Source: an uncultured Candidatus Melainabacteria bacterium
GTDB taxonomy: Bacteria > Cyanobacteriota > Vampirovibrionia > Gastranaerophilales > Gastranaerophilaceae
Reading direction: 5' to 3'
Length of the DNA: 64,000 nt
Assembly: GCA_934717745.1 (NCBI GenBank)
Contig: CAKUZB010000002.1
Span: 124,001-188,000 of the forward strand
In this document: in pieces, positions 25,785 to 32,467 of the stretch
Numbering within the stretch: the stretch's first letter is position 1
Layout of the letters: every line of letters starts with the position of its first letter
Translations under genes and position numbers: made by a program
Notes under the pieces: generated by a model
The model's database searches: none
Told to the model about the DNA's origin: nothing
The model's input: the letters and a program-made list of their open reading frames with translations, nothing else

Positions 25785-27734
25785 TTAGTACATCATCATG
25801 TCGCCAACACCAAAAGTGAAGTAACCACTTTTGTTTGTTGCACCACCAGGATTTGTAAGTGGAATACCATAGTCGATTGATAATGGTCCAAGTCCCGGAA
25901 TATAAATTTTCAAACCAACACCGGCAGTAATTGCTTGCCCAGGTCGTTCGTATAAGTAATTTGTAACAGCACCGGTACCCTTATCAGCACCGAATACTTT
26001 ACCCGCATCTACAAAGAATGCAAGTTTCAAATTATCAAAGAATGGAACTTTTTTAATTCTATCCAAGAACAAGAATGGAGTGTTCAATTCAGCAGAACCC
26101 ATTACGTATCCTGTACCCGTACCAACTGTACCCATTTTGTAACCTCTGATAGTGTAAGGTCCGCCTAAACGATACTGCATAACTTCAGGAGTATTATCCA
26201 TACCATGAACAATTCCACCTGCTTTGGCAGTCAAAGAGAATGAAGATTTACTCATTACAGGGAAGTATTTTTTAATCGAACCTGATAACTTACCATGAGT
26301 CTTACTCAAACCGTCAAGTGCAACGTTTTCAGAAAATTTTGCCCTTGCAATTACACCATTTCTTGGATTAACAGAAGAATCTCTTGAATCGTAAACAAGT
26401 CCCGGGGCTATTTCAATAAAGAATCCGCCCTCTAACTGATCATCACGAAATCTTCCGAATAAATCTCTGTCAATAGTACCGAATTTACGATTTGCCAATC
26501 GATATAAACCGTTAAAATCACCCTCTGAAACTTTTATGTGTTCAACACCCAAATTGAAAGTTGAAGACAATTTTGGATTATCTTTAAACTTATGCGATAC
26601 TGTCGCTTCTGCACCAAATCTCATTTCCATTGCAAGTGGCACTTGATATGAACCAAAATCTCTGAAGAATAACTTTGCAGATAAAGAATTGTCTGCATTC
26701 AAAAAATACGGTTCAAAGAAGTTAATTTCAGCCTGCAAGTTTGCTCTATTCAAAACAGAAGCATCACTCATAATAACACCCGAACCGGCTAAGAAATTAG
26801 CACCTAATCTTTGATTACGCCCTAAGAAGTTATTATCCGCAATACCGGCAGAACCAAAGAAACCTGTTGAAGAATCAAGACCCGCACCGATAGAAAGTGT
26901 TGCCGAACGTTGCTCCTTAACTTCGATTGTAACATCATAAGTTTCAGGGTTATCTACAGACGGTTCAATATCACGATTTACATCTTTAAACGCTTGAGTA
27001 GCATACAATCTTACCAAGTCCGCCTTGATAAGATTTTCATTGTAAACCATACCTGATTCGCTCAAAATATTTCTTTCAATTACATAATCTTTTGTTTTTT
27101 CGTTTCCGGTAATTGAAATTTTATTAATTCGTCCCTCTGAAACCTTTAAATTTACAACACCGTCAGGGTCGTCATAAAATTCACTAACCCTTGCTAAAAT
27201 ATACCCTTTACTTGCATAACAATTTTGAATATTTTCTATCGCTTCGTTGATTTGAATAACATTTTGAGGATTTCCTCTTAGGGGTAATAAATAGGATAAA
27301 ATTTCTTCTGTAGAAACGACAGTGTTACCCTCGATTGTAAAATCAGTAACAGGAATATTTTCTTCAACAAAAATCTTCAATGTAATTGAATGGTCAGGGT
27401 TTTCAATTGGAATTGCTTTCAATTTTTCAGAGAAAAAGCCCATTTGATAAATTCTTTTTAAGTCAGTTTGCAAAAAATCACGATTATAAACATCACCGGA
27501 ATGCAACTGCATTTTTTCAAGAATATATTCAGGTTTAATGACGTTTGAACCTGAAATTTCAATGTCTTTAATATATTGCTTCATATCATCTTCATTAACC
27601 TTTAAAGGTTGCTGAGATTTAATTTCAGGAGTTTTTTGAACTTGCGAATCTTCAATTGCAAAAACGTTTGTCGCTCCCGCCACAAAAACACACAATATTA
27701 GCAATAGTTGGTATATATATCTAAGTGAGTTCAA
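25785..27734 (-). CDS. bamA: Outer-membrane protein assembly factor BamA / Omp85
   Basis: BamA inserts beta-barrel proteins into the outer membrane. The 649-residue protein has a signal sequence (about residues 1-26), then at least three POTRA domains: IKDIEISGSNVIKPEYI (from about 52), VTDFTIEGNTVVSTEEIL and INKISITGNEKTKDYVIE. The barrel begins around residue 275 (SATLSIGAGLDSSTGF). The lid-lock motif appears as YRLGGPYTIRGY, an IRGY form of the usual VRGF. Three POTRAs resemble the cyanobacterial Omp85 plan more than the five of proteobacteria. The last residue is Tyr, where many barrels have Phe. It leads the bamA-skp-FlhA-like-GH77 run and proves an outer membrane. Confidence 0.93.
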   Translation of the reverse strand: MNSLRYIYQLLLILCVFVAGATNVFAIEDSQVQKTPEIKSQQPLKVNEDDMKQYIKDIEISGSNVIKPEYILEKMQLHSGDVYNRDFLQTDLKRIYQMGFFSEKLKAIPIENPDHSITLKIFVEENIPVTDFTIEGNTVVSTEEILSYLLPLRGNPQNVIQINEAIENIQNCYASKGYILARVSEFYDDPDGVVNLKVSEGRINKISITGNEKTKDYVIERNILSESGMVYNENLIKADLVRLYATQAFKDVNRDIEPSVDNPETYDVTIEVKEQRSATLSIGAGLDSSTGFFGSAGIADNNFLGRNQRLGANFLAGSGVIMSDASVLNRANLQAEINFFEPYFLNADNSLSAKLFFRDFGSYQVPLAMEMRFGAEATVSHKFKDNPKLSSTFNLGVEHIKVSEGDFNGLYRLANRKFGTIDRDLFGRFRDDQLEGGFFIEIAPGLVYDSRDSSVNPRNGVIARAKFSENVALDGLSKTHGKLSGSIKKYFPVMSKSSFSLTAKAGGIVHGMDNTPEVMQYRLGGPYTIRGYKMGTVGTGTGYVMGSAELNTPFLFLDRIKKVPFFDNLKLAFFVDAGKVFGADKGTGAVTNYLYERPGQAITAGVGLKIYIPGLGPLSIDYGIPLTNPGGATNKSGYFTFGVGDMMMY

Positions 27735-27962
27735 AACTCAAATCCTAATCTTTATTCAACTTCGTCTGATTATTTTTCGCTATTTATTTCAAACGAATTA
27801 TCCTTTTATCCTATAAAAATATTATACCCCAAATATTACATTTAAGCCAATATTTTTTGAATTTTAACACATTGTTACAAATGAAACAATTCAACAAAAT
27901 CAAGGATTTTCACAAGATGTTTACAAAAAGAATTTTTCAAGAATTTGAGGTAGAATTATTCT

Positions 27963-28787
27963 ATGAAAAAACTTATTATATTTTTTGGCTATATTACACT
28001 GATAATCATTGCTTTAAGCATGCTTTTTCCATTTTTTGCAATGGTAAATTTGGCTCTAACACCTGAAAACGATATTTTCAAAAATGTTGGTGTATTATTC
28101 CAAACACATTTAACTTTAGAAAATTTCATACATATTTTTAAAGAACTTCCTATCACCCGATATTTTTTAAACAGTATGATTGTTGCACTTTTAACAACAA
28201 TCGGACAGGTTTTAATTTCTGCTTTTGCAGGATATTCTTTTGCAAGGTTAAACTTTAAACACAAAGAATTTTGGTTTTTGGTTGTTTTAATCACAATGAT
28301 GGTACCGCCTCAAGTAAATATTATTCCTCTTTTCTTTGTTATGAGAGAATTACACCTTGTTGATACATACACAGCACTTATTCTTCCTGGCTTATTTGGT
28401 GGATTTGGCGTATTTTTAATGCGTCAATTTTATTTATCTTTACCCAAAGACCTTGAAGAAGCCGCAAAAATGGACGGGTGCAACTTGTTTGAAACATTTT
28501 TCAAAATTGCATTACCAATTTCAATTCCGGCAATCGCAACCCTTACAATTTTTACTTTTGTAACCACATGGAACAGTTTTATGTGGCCATTAATCATCAC
28601 AAACTCTGAAGCAATGAGAACATTACCTGTCGGACTGGCTATATTCAAAGGAAGTTTTAGAGAGATTACAATGTGGGGCGATTTACTTGCCTGTTCTGTA
28701 GTTTGTACGATACCTGTTATTATAATTTTCTTGCTTGGCAAAAAATACTTCTTATCCGATTTACTATCAGGGGCAGTTAAAGAGTAA
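27963..28787 (+). CDS. Carbohydrate ABC transporter permease, MalG type
   Basis: This 274-residue inner-membrane protein has six hydrophobic segments and the permease EAA loop DLEEAAKMDGCNLFETFFKIALP, which docks to the ATPase. The N-terminal layout (a first helix, then a periplasmic loop before TRYFLNSMIVALLTTIGQ) and the VTTWNSFMWPLIIT stretch are typical of MalG/CUT1 permeases for oligosaccharides. CUT1 systems need a MalF partner, a binding protein and an ATPase; none is in the window, so the partners must be elsewhere or the permease is an orphan. It is divergent from bamA. Confidence 0.87.
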   Translation: MKKLIIFFGYITLIIIALSMLFPFFAMVNLALTPENDIFKNVGVLFQTHLTLENFIHIFKELPITRYFLNSMIVALLTTIGQVLISAFAGYSFARLNFKHKEFWFLVVLITMMVPPQVNIIPLFFVMRELHLVDTYTALILPGLFGGFGVFLMRQFYLSLPKDLEEAAKMDGCNLFETFFKIALPISIPAIATLTIFTFVTTWNSFMWPLIITNSEAMRTLPVGLAIFKGSFREITMWGDLLACSVVCTIPVIIIFLLGKKYFLSDLLSGAVKE

Positions 28788-28846
28788 CCCAATAATTAGA
28801 CACTTGGGCAATTCTATGAATTTTAAAAAAATTGTAATATCTAAAT

Positions 28847-29542
28847 ATGCAAAATACAGTTACCCAAATTGCTAATGACACATTTCTTGCAATGTTTACA
28901 CACGATTTAAAAAATCCGGTAAATTCAGGCATTTTTGCACTTGAAATGTTGTTAAAGGGCACTAATAATAACCTTAACGATTTCCAAAAAGAAATTTTAA
29001 CAGATGTTTTAAATGCTTCAAAATACATGAAAAACCTTATCGACAATGCCCTTTGTAAATTCAAAGCCGAAAACGGCGAATTAAAATTAAACAAACAAAA
29101 TTATTCAATAAAAAATTTAATCGAACAATGTATTGCAGACACCAGATATATATTGAATGATAAAAATCAAACTTTGAATTTTTATTCACCAAAAAATGAC
29201 ATTATTGCAAGTTTTGATATTGTAGAAATTAAAAGAGTGATAAACAATTTAATTTCAAATGCGAGCAAATATTCCCCTAAAAATACCGAAATCAATATCA
29301 TTTTAAAGAAAATTCACCATAAGATTTACTTTGAAATTCAAGACCACGGCTGTGGAATAAAACTTCAAGAACTTGATAAGGCTTTTGAAAAATATATGCG
29401 ACTTGCAAACGACCAAAAATCAGCAGGCACCGGACTTGGTCTATATATTACAAAACTAATTATCGATGCACACTGTGGAGATATAAAAATCGATAGCAAG
29501 TTACAAAAAGGTACAAAAATTTCTTTCACTATTCCTGAATAA
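28847..29542 (+). CDS. Cytosolic sensor histidine kinase
   Basis: This 231-residue protein is only the transmitter half of a histidine kinase. The H-box with phosphoacceptor His19 reads FTHDLKNPV, followed by the dimerisation helix pair. The ATP-binding domain has the N-box NLISNASKYSP, the G1 box DHGCGI and the G2 box GTGLGLYITKLIID. There is no transmembrane or sensor domain, so input must come from a partner protein. No response regulator is adjacent; a STAS-like protein and an unknown follow. The nearest REC-domain protein in the window is the HD-GYP at 56501, with no positional link. Confidence 0.88.
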   Translation: MQNTVTQIANDTFLAMFTHDLKNPVNSGIFALEMLLKGTNNNLNDFQKEILTDVLNASKYMKNLIDNALCKFKAENGELKLNKQNYSIKNLIEQCIADTRYILNDKNQTLNFYSPKNDIIASFDIVEIKRVINNLISNASKYSPKNTEINIILKKIHHKIYFEIQDHGCGIKLQELDKAFEKYMRLANDQKSAGTGLGLYITKLIIDAHCGDIKIDSKLQKGTKISFTIPE

Positions 29543-29631
29543 TCTACAACTAAAGTTATAAAAATTTCATCTTTTTTTATAATTCAAATTTTCACTCAAT
29601 TTGATAAAATATCTATGAAAGAGGTGAAAAT

Positions 29632-29976
29632 ATGACTACTCAAAACGAAAACAAATATGTAATTGGAATTAAATCAAAAGATTTAAACTTCAAATCGCTT
29701 GCTAATTTAGCAATCTTAATGGACAAAATGGACTTGAATACAAAACCTGTAGCCCTTGATTTGAAAGAAGTTGAAAGCGTTACAGAAGACTTTTTCACTT
29801 TTATCAAAAATTTTTCAGAAACAACAAAATTGACACTTTTAAATATTCCGTCAGAATTATTTGCACTTTTGAACTTAAAACGATATGATAAAAATGTCAG
29901 AATGTTTAACAATAACTTGGACTTCATTGAAGACAAACACGAACTTGTTAACAGAAGATTTCACATCGTAAAATAA
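29632..29976 (+). CDS. STAS-like small protein, 114 residues
   Basis: The order of elements looks like a STAS/anti-sigma-factor-antagonist fold: a first strand VIGIKS, a helix, the strand PVALDLKEVESVTEDFFTF carrying a helix with an acidic/Ser-Thr context, the strand KLTLLNIP, then ELFALLNLKRYDKNVRMF. This order (strand, LDLxxVxxVT, helix, strand, xxLxxLxL, F) is typical of STAS domains in partner-switch systems. The usual phosphorylatable Ser is not obvious: the position has VTEDFFTF. The start has an AGAGGTG ribosome site. It follows the cytosolic histidine kinase, suggesting the two belong to one signalling cassette. Fold assignment is by pattern only. Confidence 0.55.
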   Translation: MTTQNENKYVIGIKSKDLNFKSLANLAILMDKMDLNTKPVALDLKEVESVTEDFFTFIKNFSETTKLTLLNIPSELFALLNLKRYDKNVRMFNNNLDFIEDKHELVNRRFHIVK

Positions 29977-29988
29977 AAGAAAGTCAAA

Positions 29989-30690
29989 ATGGGTAAATTA
30001 TTTCAAAAAGCCGTATATTTACTTCTTGCATTGCAAGAGAAATTTGCAAGAAAAAGACACGCCAAAAACTTAACCAGTTTTACAAATTCTACCTCTAAAA
30101 CGGTTATGAACAATGGCTGTTCGCTTAATTTGACAGTAAAAACAGAAGAAAACAAGGCAAAACTTGAAAGTAATGTAAAAGCCATTTTGAAAAATTTCAA
30201 TAATATGCCGGAAAAAATGTTGCTTTATATTGAAAGAAACGGAACTCCTGTTATTCGACACCCAAAAGCAAGCAAAATACTTGATATTGTTAGAGAAGAA
30301 CAAGGCTACGTCAGAGAATTACGAGGACTAAAAGCCTTTTTGCTAAACCTACTTCTTTACAAAAAAATTGGGTTTAAAACAACTCCCATCTTTCTTTTAG
30401 ACGAAGGACAATTAGACCAATATGCAATGATTCACCAATTTTACAAATGGTACGCAATGAAAATTGATATGCCCGGGTTTGATTCTAGGGCTCAAGATAA
30501 TTTCAGAAAATTTGTTGACGAAAAAAGTTACTTGAACTTAAATAACCTAAATGTCGACGACATCATCGCTCTAAAAGAAGCAATCGCAAGAGATGTAGAT
30601 GCGATTAATTTCGTTGAAGACATAGCAAAACAAAACGAAGGAAGCCAAAAAGCAATGAAAAAACTTACCGACGGCGGGGCTTCAGTTTAA
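29989..30690 (+). CDS. Hypothetical protein, 233 residues, in the kinase/STAS cassette
   Basis: I do not recognise a family. The N-terminus is amphipathic and basic (MGKLFQKAVYLLLALQEKFARKRHAK) and may touch the membrane. The middle contains IERNGTPVIRHPKASKIL, and the region LDEGQLDQYAMIHQFYKWYAMKI is aromatic-rich. The C-terminus is acidic and helical. There is no signal peptide. It begins 12 bases after the STAS-like gene and ends before the peptide-gene region at 30.7 kb. Co-transcription with the kinase and STAS-like genes makes it a candidate output or target of that signalling unit. Confidence 0.6.
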   Translation: MGKLFQKAVYLLLALQEKFARKRHAKNLTSFTNSTSKTVMNNGCSLNLTVKTEENKAKLESNVKAILKNFNNMPEKMLLYIERNGTPVIRHPKASKILDIVREEQGYVRELRGLKAFLLNLLLYKKIGFKTTPIFLLDEGQLDQYAMIHQFYKWYAMKIDMPGFDSRAQDNFRKFVDEKSYLNLNNLNVDDIIALKEAIARDVDAINFVEDIAKQNEGSQKAMKKLTDGGASV

Positions 30691-30733
30691 AATCATTCAA
30701 CCTTAATTTTTACATATAAAACCGTTTTACATC

Positions 30734-30770
30734 TTTTACATGATGTAAAATTTTGCTGAAAATGTATAAT
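30734..30770 (+). promoter_or_regulatory. Palindrome plus -10 box upstream of a 24-codon peptide gene
   Basis: TTTTACAT-G-ATGTAAAA (30734-30750) is a perfect palindrome. It covers the place where a -35 box would lie for the TATAAT at 30765-30770, so a bound regulator could block the promoter of the peptide gene at 30850. Confidence 0.45.
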
Positions 30771-30849
30771 AAAATATGGGTAAACCCTCATCACTTCCTC
30801 TTTAAATACGACTTAAAATCGGTATTGATTGAAGAAAGGGGGTGAGAAA

Positions 30850-30924
30850 ATGAACATTAGTATACAAACAAAAGCACTAGTAATTATCTTAATGATAATA
30901 CTAGCACTTAAACTAATTCATTAG
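30850..30924 (+). CDS. 24-residue hydrophobic peptide, type I toxin-like candidate
   Basis: The frame begins MNISIQTKALVII and ends LALKLIH, 24 residues with one hydrophobic helix. It is preceded by an exceptionally strong AAAGGGGGTGAG ribosome site seven bases before the ATG and followed at once by a nested GC-rich hairpin. The leader contains CTTCCTCTTT, which could pair with the ribosome site. A second 24-codon gene with the same plan lies at 54732. Such layouts are seen in holin-like and other membrane-active type I toxins and in small membrane peptides. It is not a leader peptide, because the next gene converges on it. No function has been shown. Confidence 0.55.
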   Translation: MNISIQTKALVIILMIILALKLIH

Positions 30925-30967
30925 GGTTTTTAAAGGACAGGGGGCAACCTGTCCGCCCTATATTTTT
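30922..30967 (+). terminator. Nested hairpin terminator after the 24-codon gene
   Basis: An inner GGACAGG/CCTGTCC stem (30935-30941 with 30948-30954) is enclosed by TAGGG/CCCTA (30922-30926 with 30956-30960) and followed by TATTTTTTATT. Confidence 0.6.
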
Positions 30968-30997
30968 TATTATAACACATTTTAAAACTTTTTCAAC

Positions 30998-31684
30998 CTA
31001 CTTCAAAAGTTTAATGTCCATTAAAATTTTTGAAGTATCTTTGATTAAGCCGATACTCCATTTTAAGATTAATCCGCCACCAACAAAGCCCATAACAGGA
31101 TCTAGGAAGTAAAATCCGAAATATTTACCGGCAAGAAGTGCGACTATTGCAAAAACTGAAGTTAAAGCATCTGTCAAAATGTGTAAATATGCGGCTTTGA
31201 AATTATAATCTTCATGCTCGTGCTTATTACCAAATTCCATAATAAATACGCAAACGAAGTTTACTAAAAGTCCGATTATGGCAACTAAAATTGCTTCGTT
31301 AAACGAAATACTCAACGGGTGAAATAACCTATCAGCAGATTCATAGATTATCCAAAACGCAGTAAATAGCAAGAATAATGAACTTGTGTAACCCGCAAAT
31401 GCCGATATTTTTTCTGATACGACATCACAATTTTTACAATCTTGAATTTTTCTAATAAAGAAATAAGCCAAGAATGTTATTGTAAGGGCAAGAGCATGCG
31501 TTCCCATGTGAAAACCGTCTGCCAACAGAGCCATTGAATGACTTATATAACCAAAAAAGATTTCAGCAACCATTGTAACAACAGTCAAAACGATTACAAC
31601 AAAGGTTTTATGTTCGTTATCGCTATTAATATCGTGATGATGATGCCCACAGTGTTCTGAATGACAATCGTGTTCGTGTTCCAT
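30998..31684 (-). CDS. dmeF: Cation diffusion facilitator, DmeF type
   Basis: The 228-residue inner-membrane exporter moves divalent metals out of the cytoplasm in exchange for protons. A His/Cys/Asp-rich N-terminus (MEHEHDCHSEHCGHHHHD) precedes six transmembrane helices. The metal site is formed by LLADGFHMGTHA in helix 2 and HILTDALTS in helix 5. A loop with HEHED lies between helices 4 and 5. The usual long cytosolic C-terminal domain is absent. This pattern and size match DmeF (cobalt/nickel/zinc exporters). It starts five bases after a CsoR/RcnR-type regulator, with which it forms a metal-responsive operon. Confidence 0.88.
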   Translation of the reverse strand: MEHEHDCHSEHCGHHHHDINSDNEHKTFVVIVLTVVTMVAEIFFGYISHSMALLADGFHMGTHALALTITFLAYFFIRKIQDCKNCDVVSEKISAFAGYTSSLFLLFTAFWIIYESADRLFHPLSISFNEAILVAIIGLLVNFVCVFIMEFGNKHEHEDYNFKAAYLHILTDALTSVFAIVALLAGKYFGFYFLDPVMGFVGGGLILKWSIGLIKDTSKILMDIKLLK

Positions 31685-31689
31685 ATTTA

Positions 31690-31962
31690 TTACCTCAACT
31701 GATGTAAATGACCAATAATATCTTCAATTGTTTTGTGTCGCTCTTGTTCTGATGCCTCATCAAGACAATGCTCAAGGTGTTTTGCTGCCATTATTTCCCA
31801 AACTCCTTTTAGAGCGGAAGATACCGAACGTAATTGATTTAGAATTTCCATACATTCTCTATCTTCAACAATCATATTTTTAATTCCCTTAACTTGCCCC
31901 TCAATACGATTAAGTCTTTTGACAAGTTTTTCTGTTTCTTCTTTAGTTCTGCAATCTGACAT
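31690..31962 (-). CDS. CsoR/RcnR-family metal-sensing repressor
   Basis: These all-helical tetramers bind G-tract operators and leave DNA when metal binds. The 90-residue protein starts with LVKRLNRIEGQVKGI, the family's DNA-binding helix, and has the ligand set Cys37-His62-Cys66 with exactly the C-x24-H-x3-C spacing of CsoR copper sensors. RcnR instead has His at the last position. The cyanobacterial nickel sensor InrS also keeps C-H-C, so metal identity cannot be decided from these residues. The partner exporter is DmeF-like, which argues for cobalt, nickel or zinc. A G-tract operator and promoter lie just upstream. Confidence 0.9.
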   Translation of the reverse strand: MSDCRTKEETEKLVKRLNRIEGQVKGIKNMIVEDRECMEILNQLRSVSSALKGVWEIMAAKHLEHCLDEASEQERHKTIEDIIGHLHQLR

Positions 31963-31977
31963 AAATTTTCTCCTGTA

Positions 31978-32026
31978 GGCATACCCCCTACCCCTATATT
32001 ATTACTCTTATAAAAAGTTTTGTCAA
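31978..32026 (-). promoter_or_regulatory. Promoter and G-tract operator of the csoR-dmeF operon
   Basis: On the minus strand TTGACA (32021-32026) is followed by a TAATAA or TAATAT -10 box (31996-32004). Immediately downstream comes TATAGGGGTAGGGGGTATGC, a double G-tract of the kind bound by CsoR/RcnR proteins. The operator overlaps the expected transcription start, which suits repression. Confidence 0.65.
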
Positions 32027-32149
32027 GATATGAATTTGGACAAAGAAAATTATATTTTCTTAACCTTAGTAAAAATTGTATCGGCTTAAAAGCAAATTCC
32101 ATTGGGGTTTTTAAAAGATTTTGAAAAATATACAAAAATAAACCGCTAA
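32021..32149 (+). pseudogene. Decayed 3' fragment of an xre-family gene
   Basis: This stretch is a diverged copy of the 3' part of the intact XRE gene that follows. TGTCAAGATATGAATTTGG matches TGTCTAGATATGAATCAGG of the gene, and both end FLKDFE-x-Y-x-K then stop (here QIPLGFLKDFEKYTKINR). Between the shared blocks the fragment is one base longer, so the frame is broken. It has no start codon or helix-turn-helix. The remnant is evidence of a former tandem pair of xre genes. Its left end provides the -35 box of the csoR promoter on the opposite strand. Confidence 0.7.
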
Positions 32150-32233
32150 ACAAATTTTAATAACAAAACAATTGCCCCTTTTAAATTACCATTAGTCAAT
32201 GATTATTACCAAAAAGCAATAGATAATTTTAGT

Positions 32234-32467
32234 ATGACTTACATTGAAGATTTGGCGAAATACATCAAGGAACGAAGAATAAAATCCAATTATTCTTTAA
32301 ACAAATTTTGCTTTGATGCTGAAATTGAACCAGCCTCTTTGTCTAGATATGAATCAGGACAAAGAAAAATTTCATTTGAAGCATTAATAAAAATCGCATC
32401 AGTTTATAACCAAACTCCGTCGGAGTTTTTAAAAGATTTTGAAGATTATGCTAAGGCAAATTCTTAA
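32234..32467 (+). CDS. XRE-family helix-turn-helix regulator
   Basis: A 77-residue Cro/CI-type DNA-binding protein made of a single helix-turn-helix domain: YIKERRIKSNYSLNKFCFDAEI, the recognition part EPASLSRYESGQRKISFEAL, and IKIASVYNQTPSEFLKDFE. No second domain is present, so it probably works as a small dimeric repressor. Its 3' end overlaps the comEC frame, and the intact gene sits just after a decayed copy of itself. It may control comEC and hence DNA uptake; that is inference from overlap only. Confidence 0.88.
   Translation: MTYIEDLAKYIKERRIKSNYSLNKFCFDAEIEPASLSRYESGQRKISFEALIKIASVYNQTPSEFLKDFEDYAKANS

Noticed and set aside
31872..32153. Minus-strand 93-codon frame overlapping csoR
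   Set aside because: It covers the csoR start and the xre remnant in another frame and has no family resemblance or ribosome site.
32439..32447. TTG start for comEC
   Set aside because: An ATG three codons downstream is preferred and neither has a strong ribosome site; the difference is only three residues.
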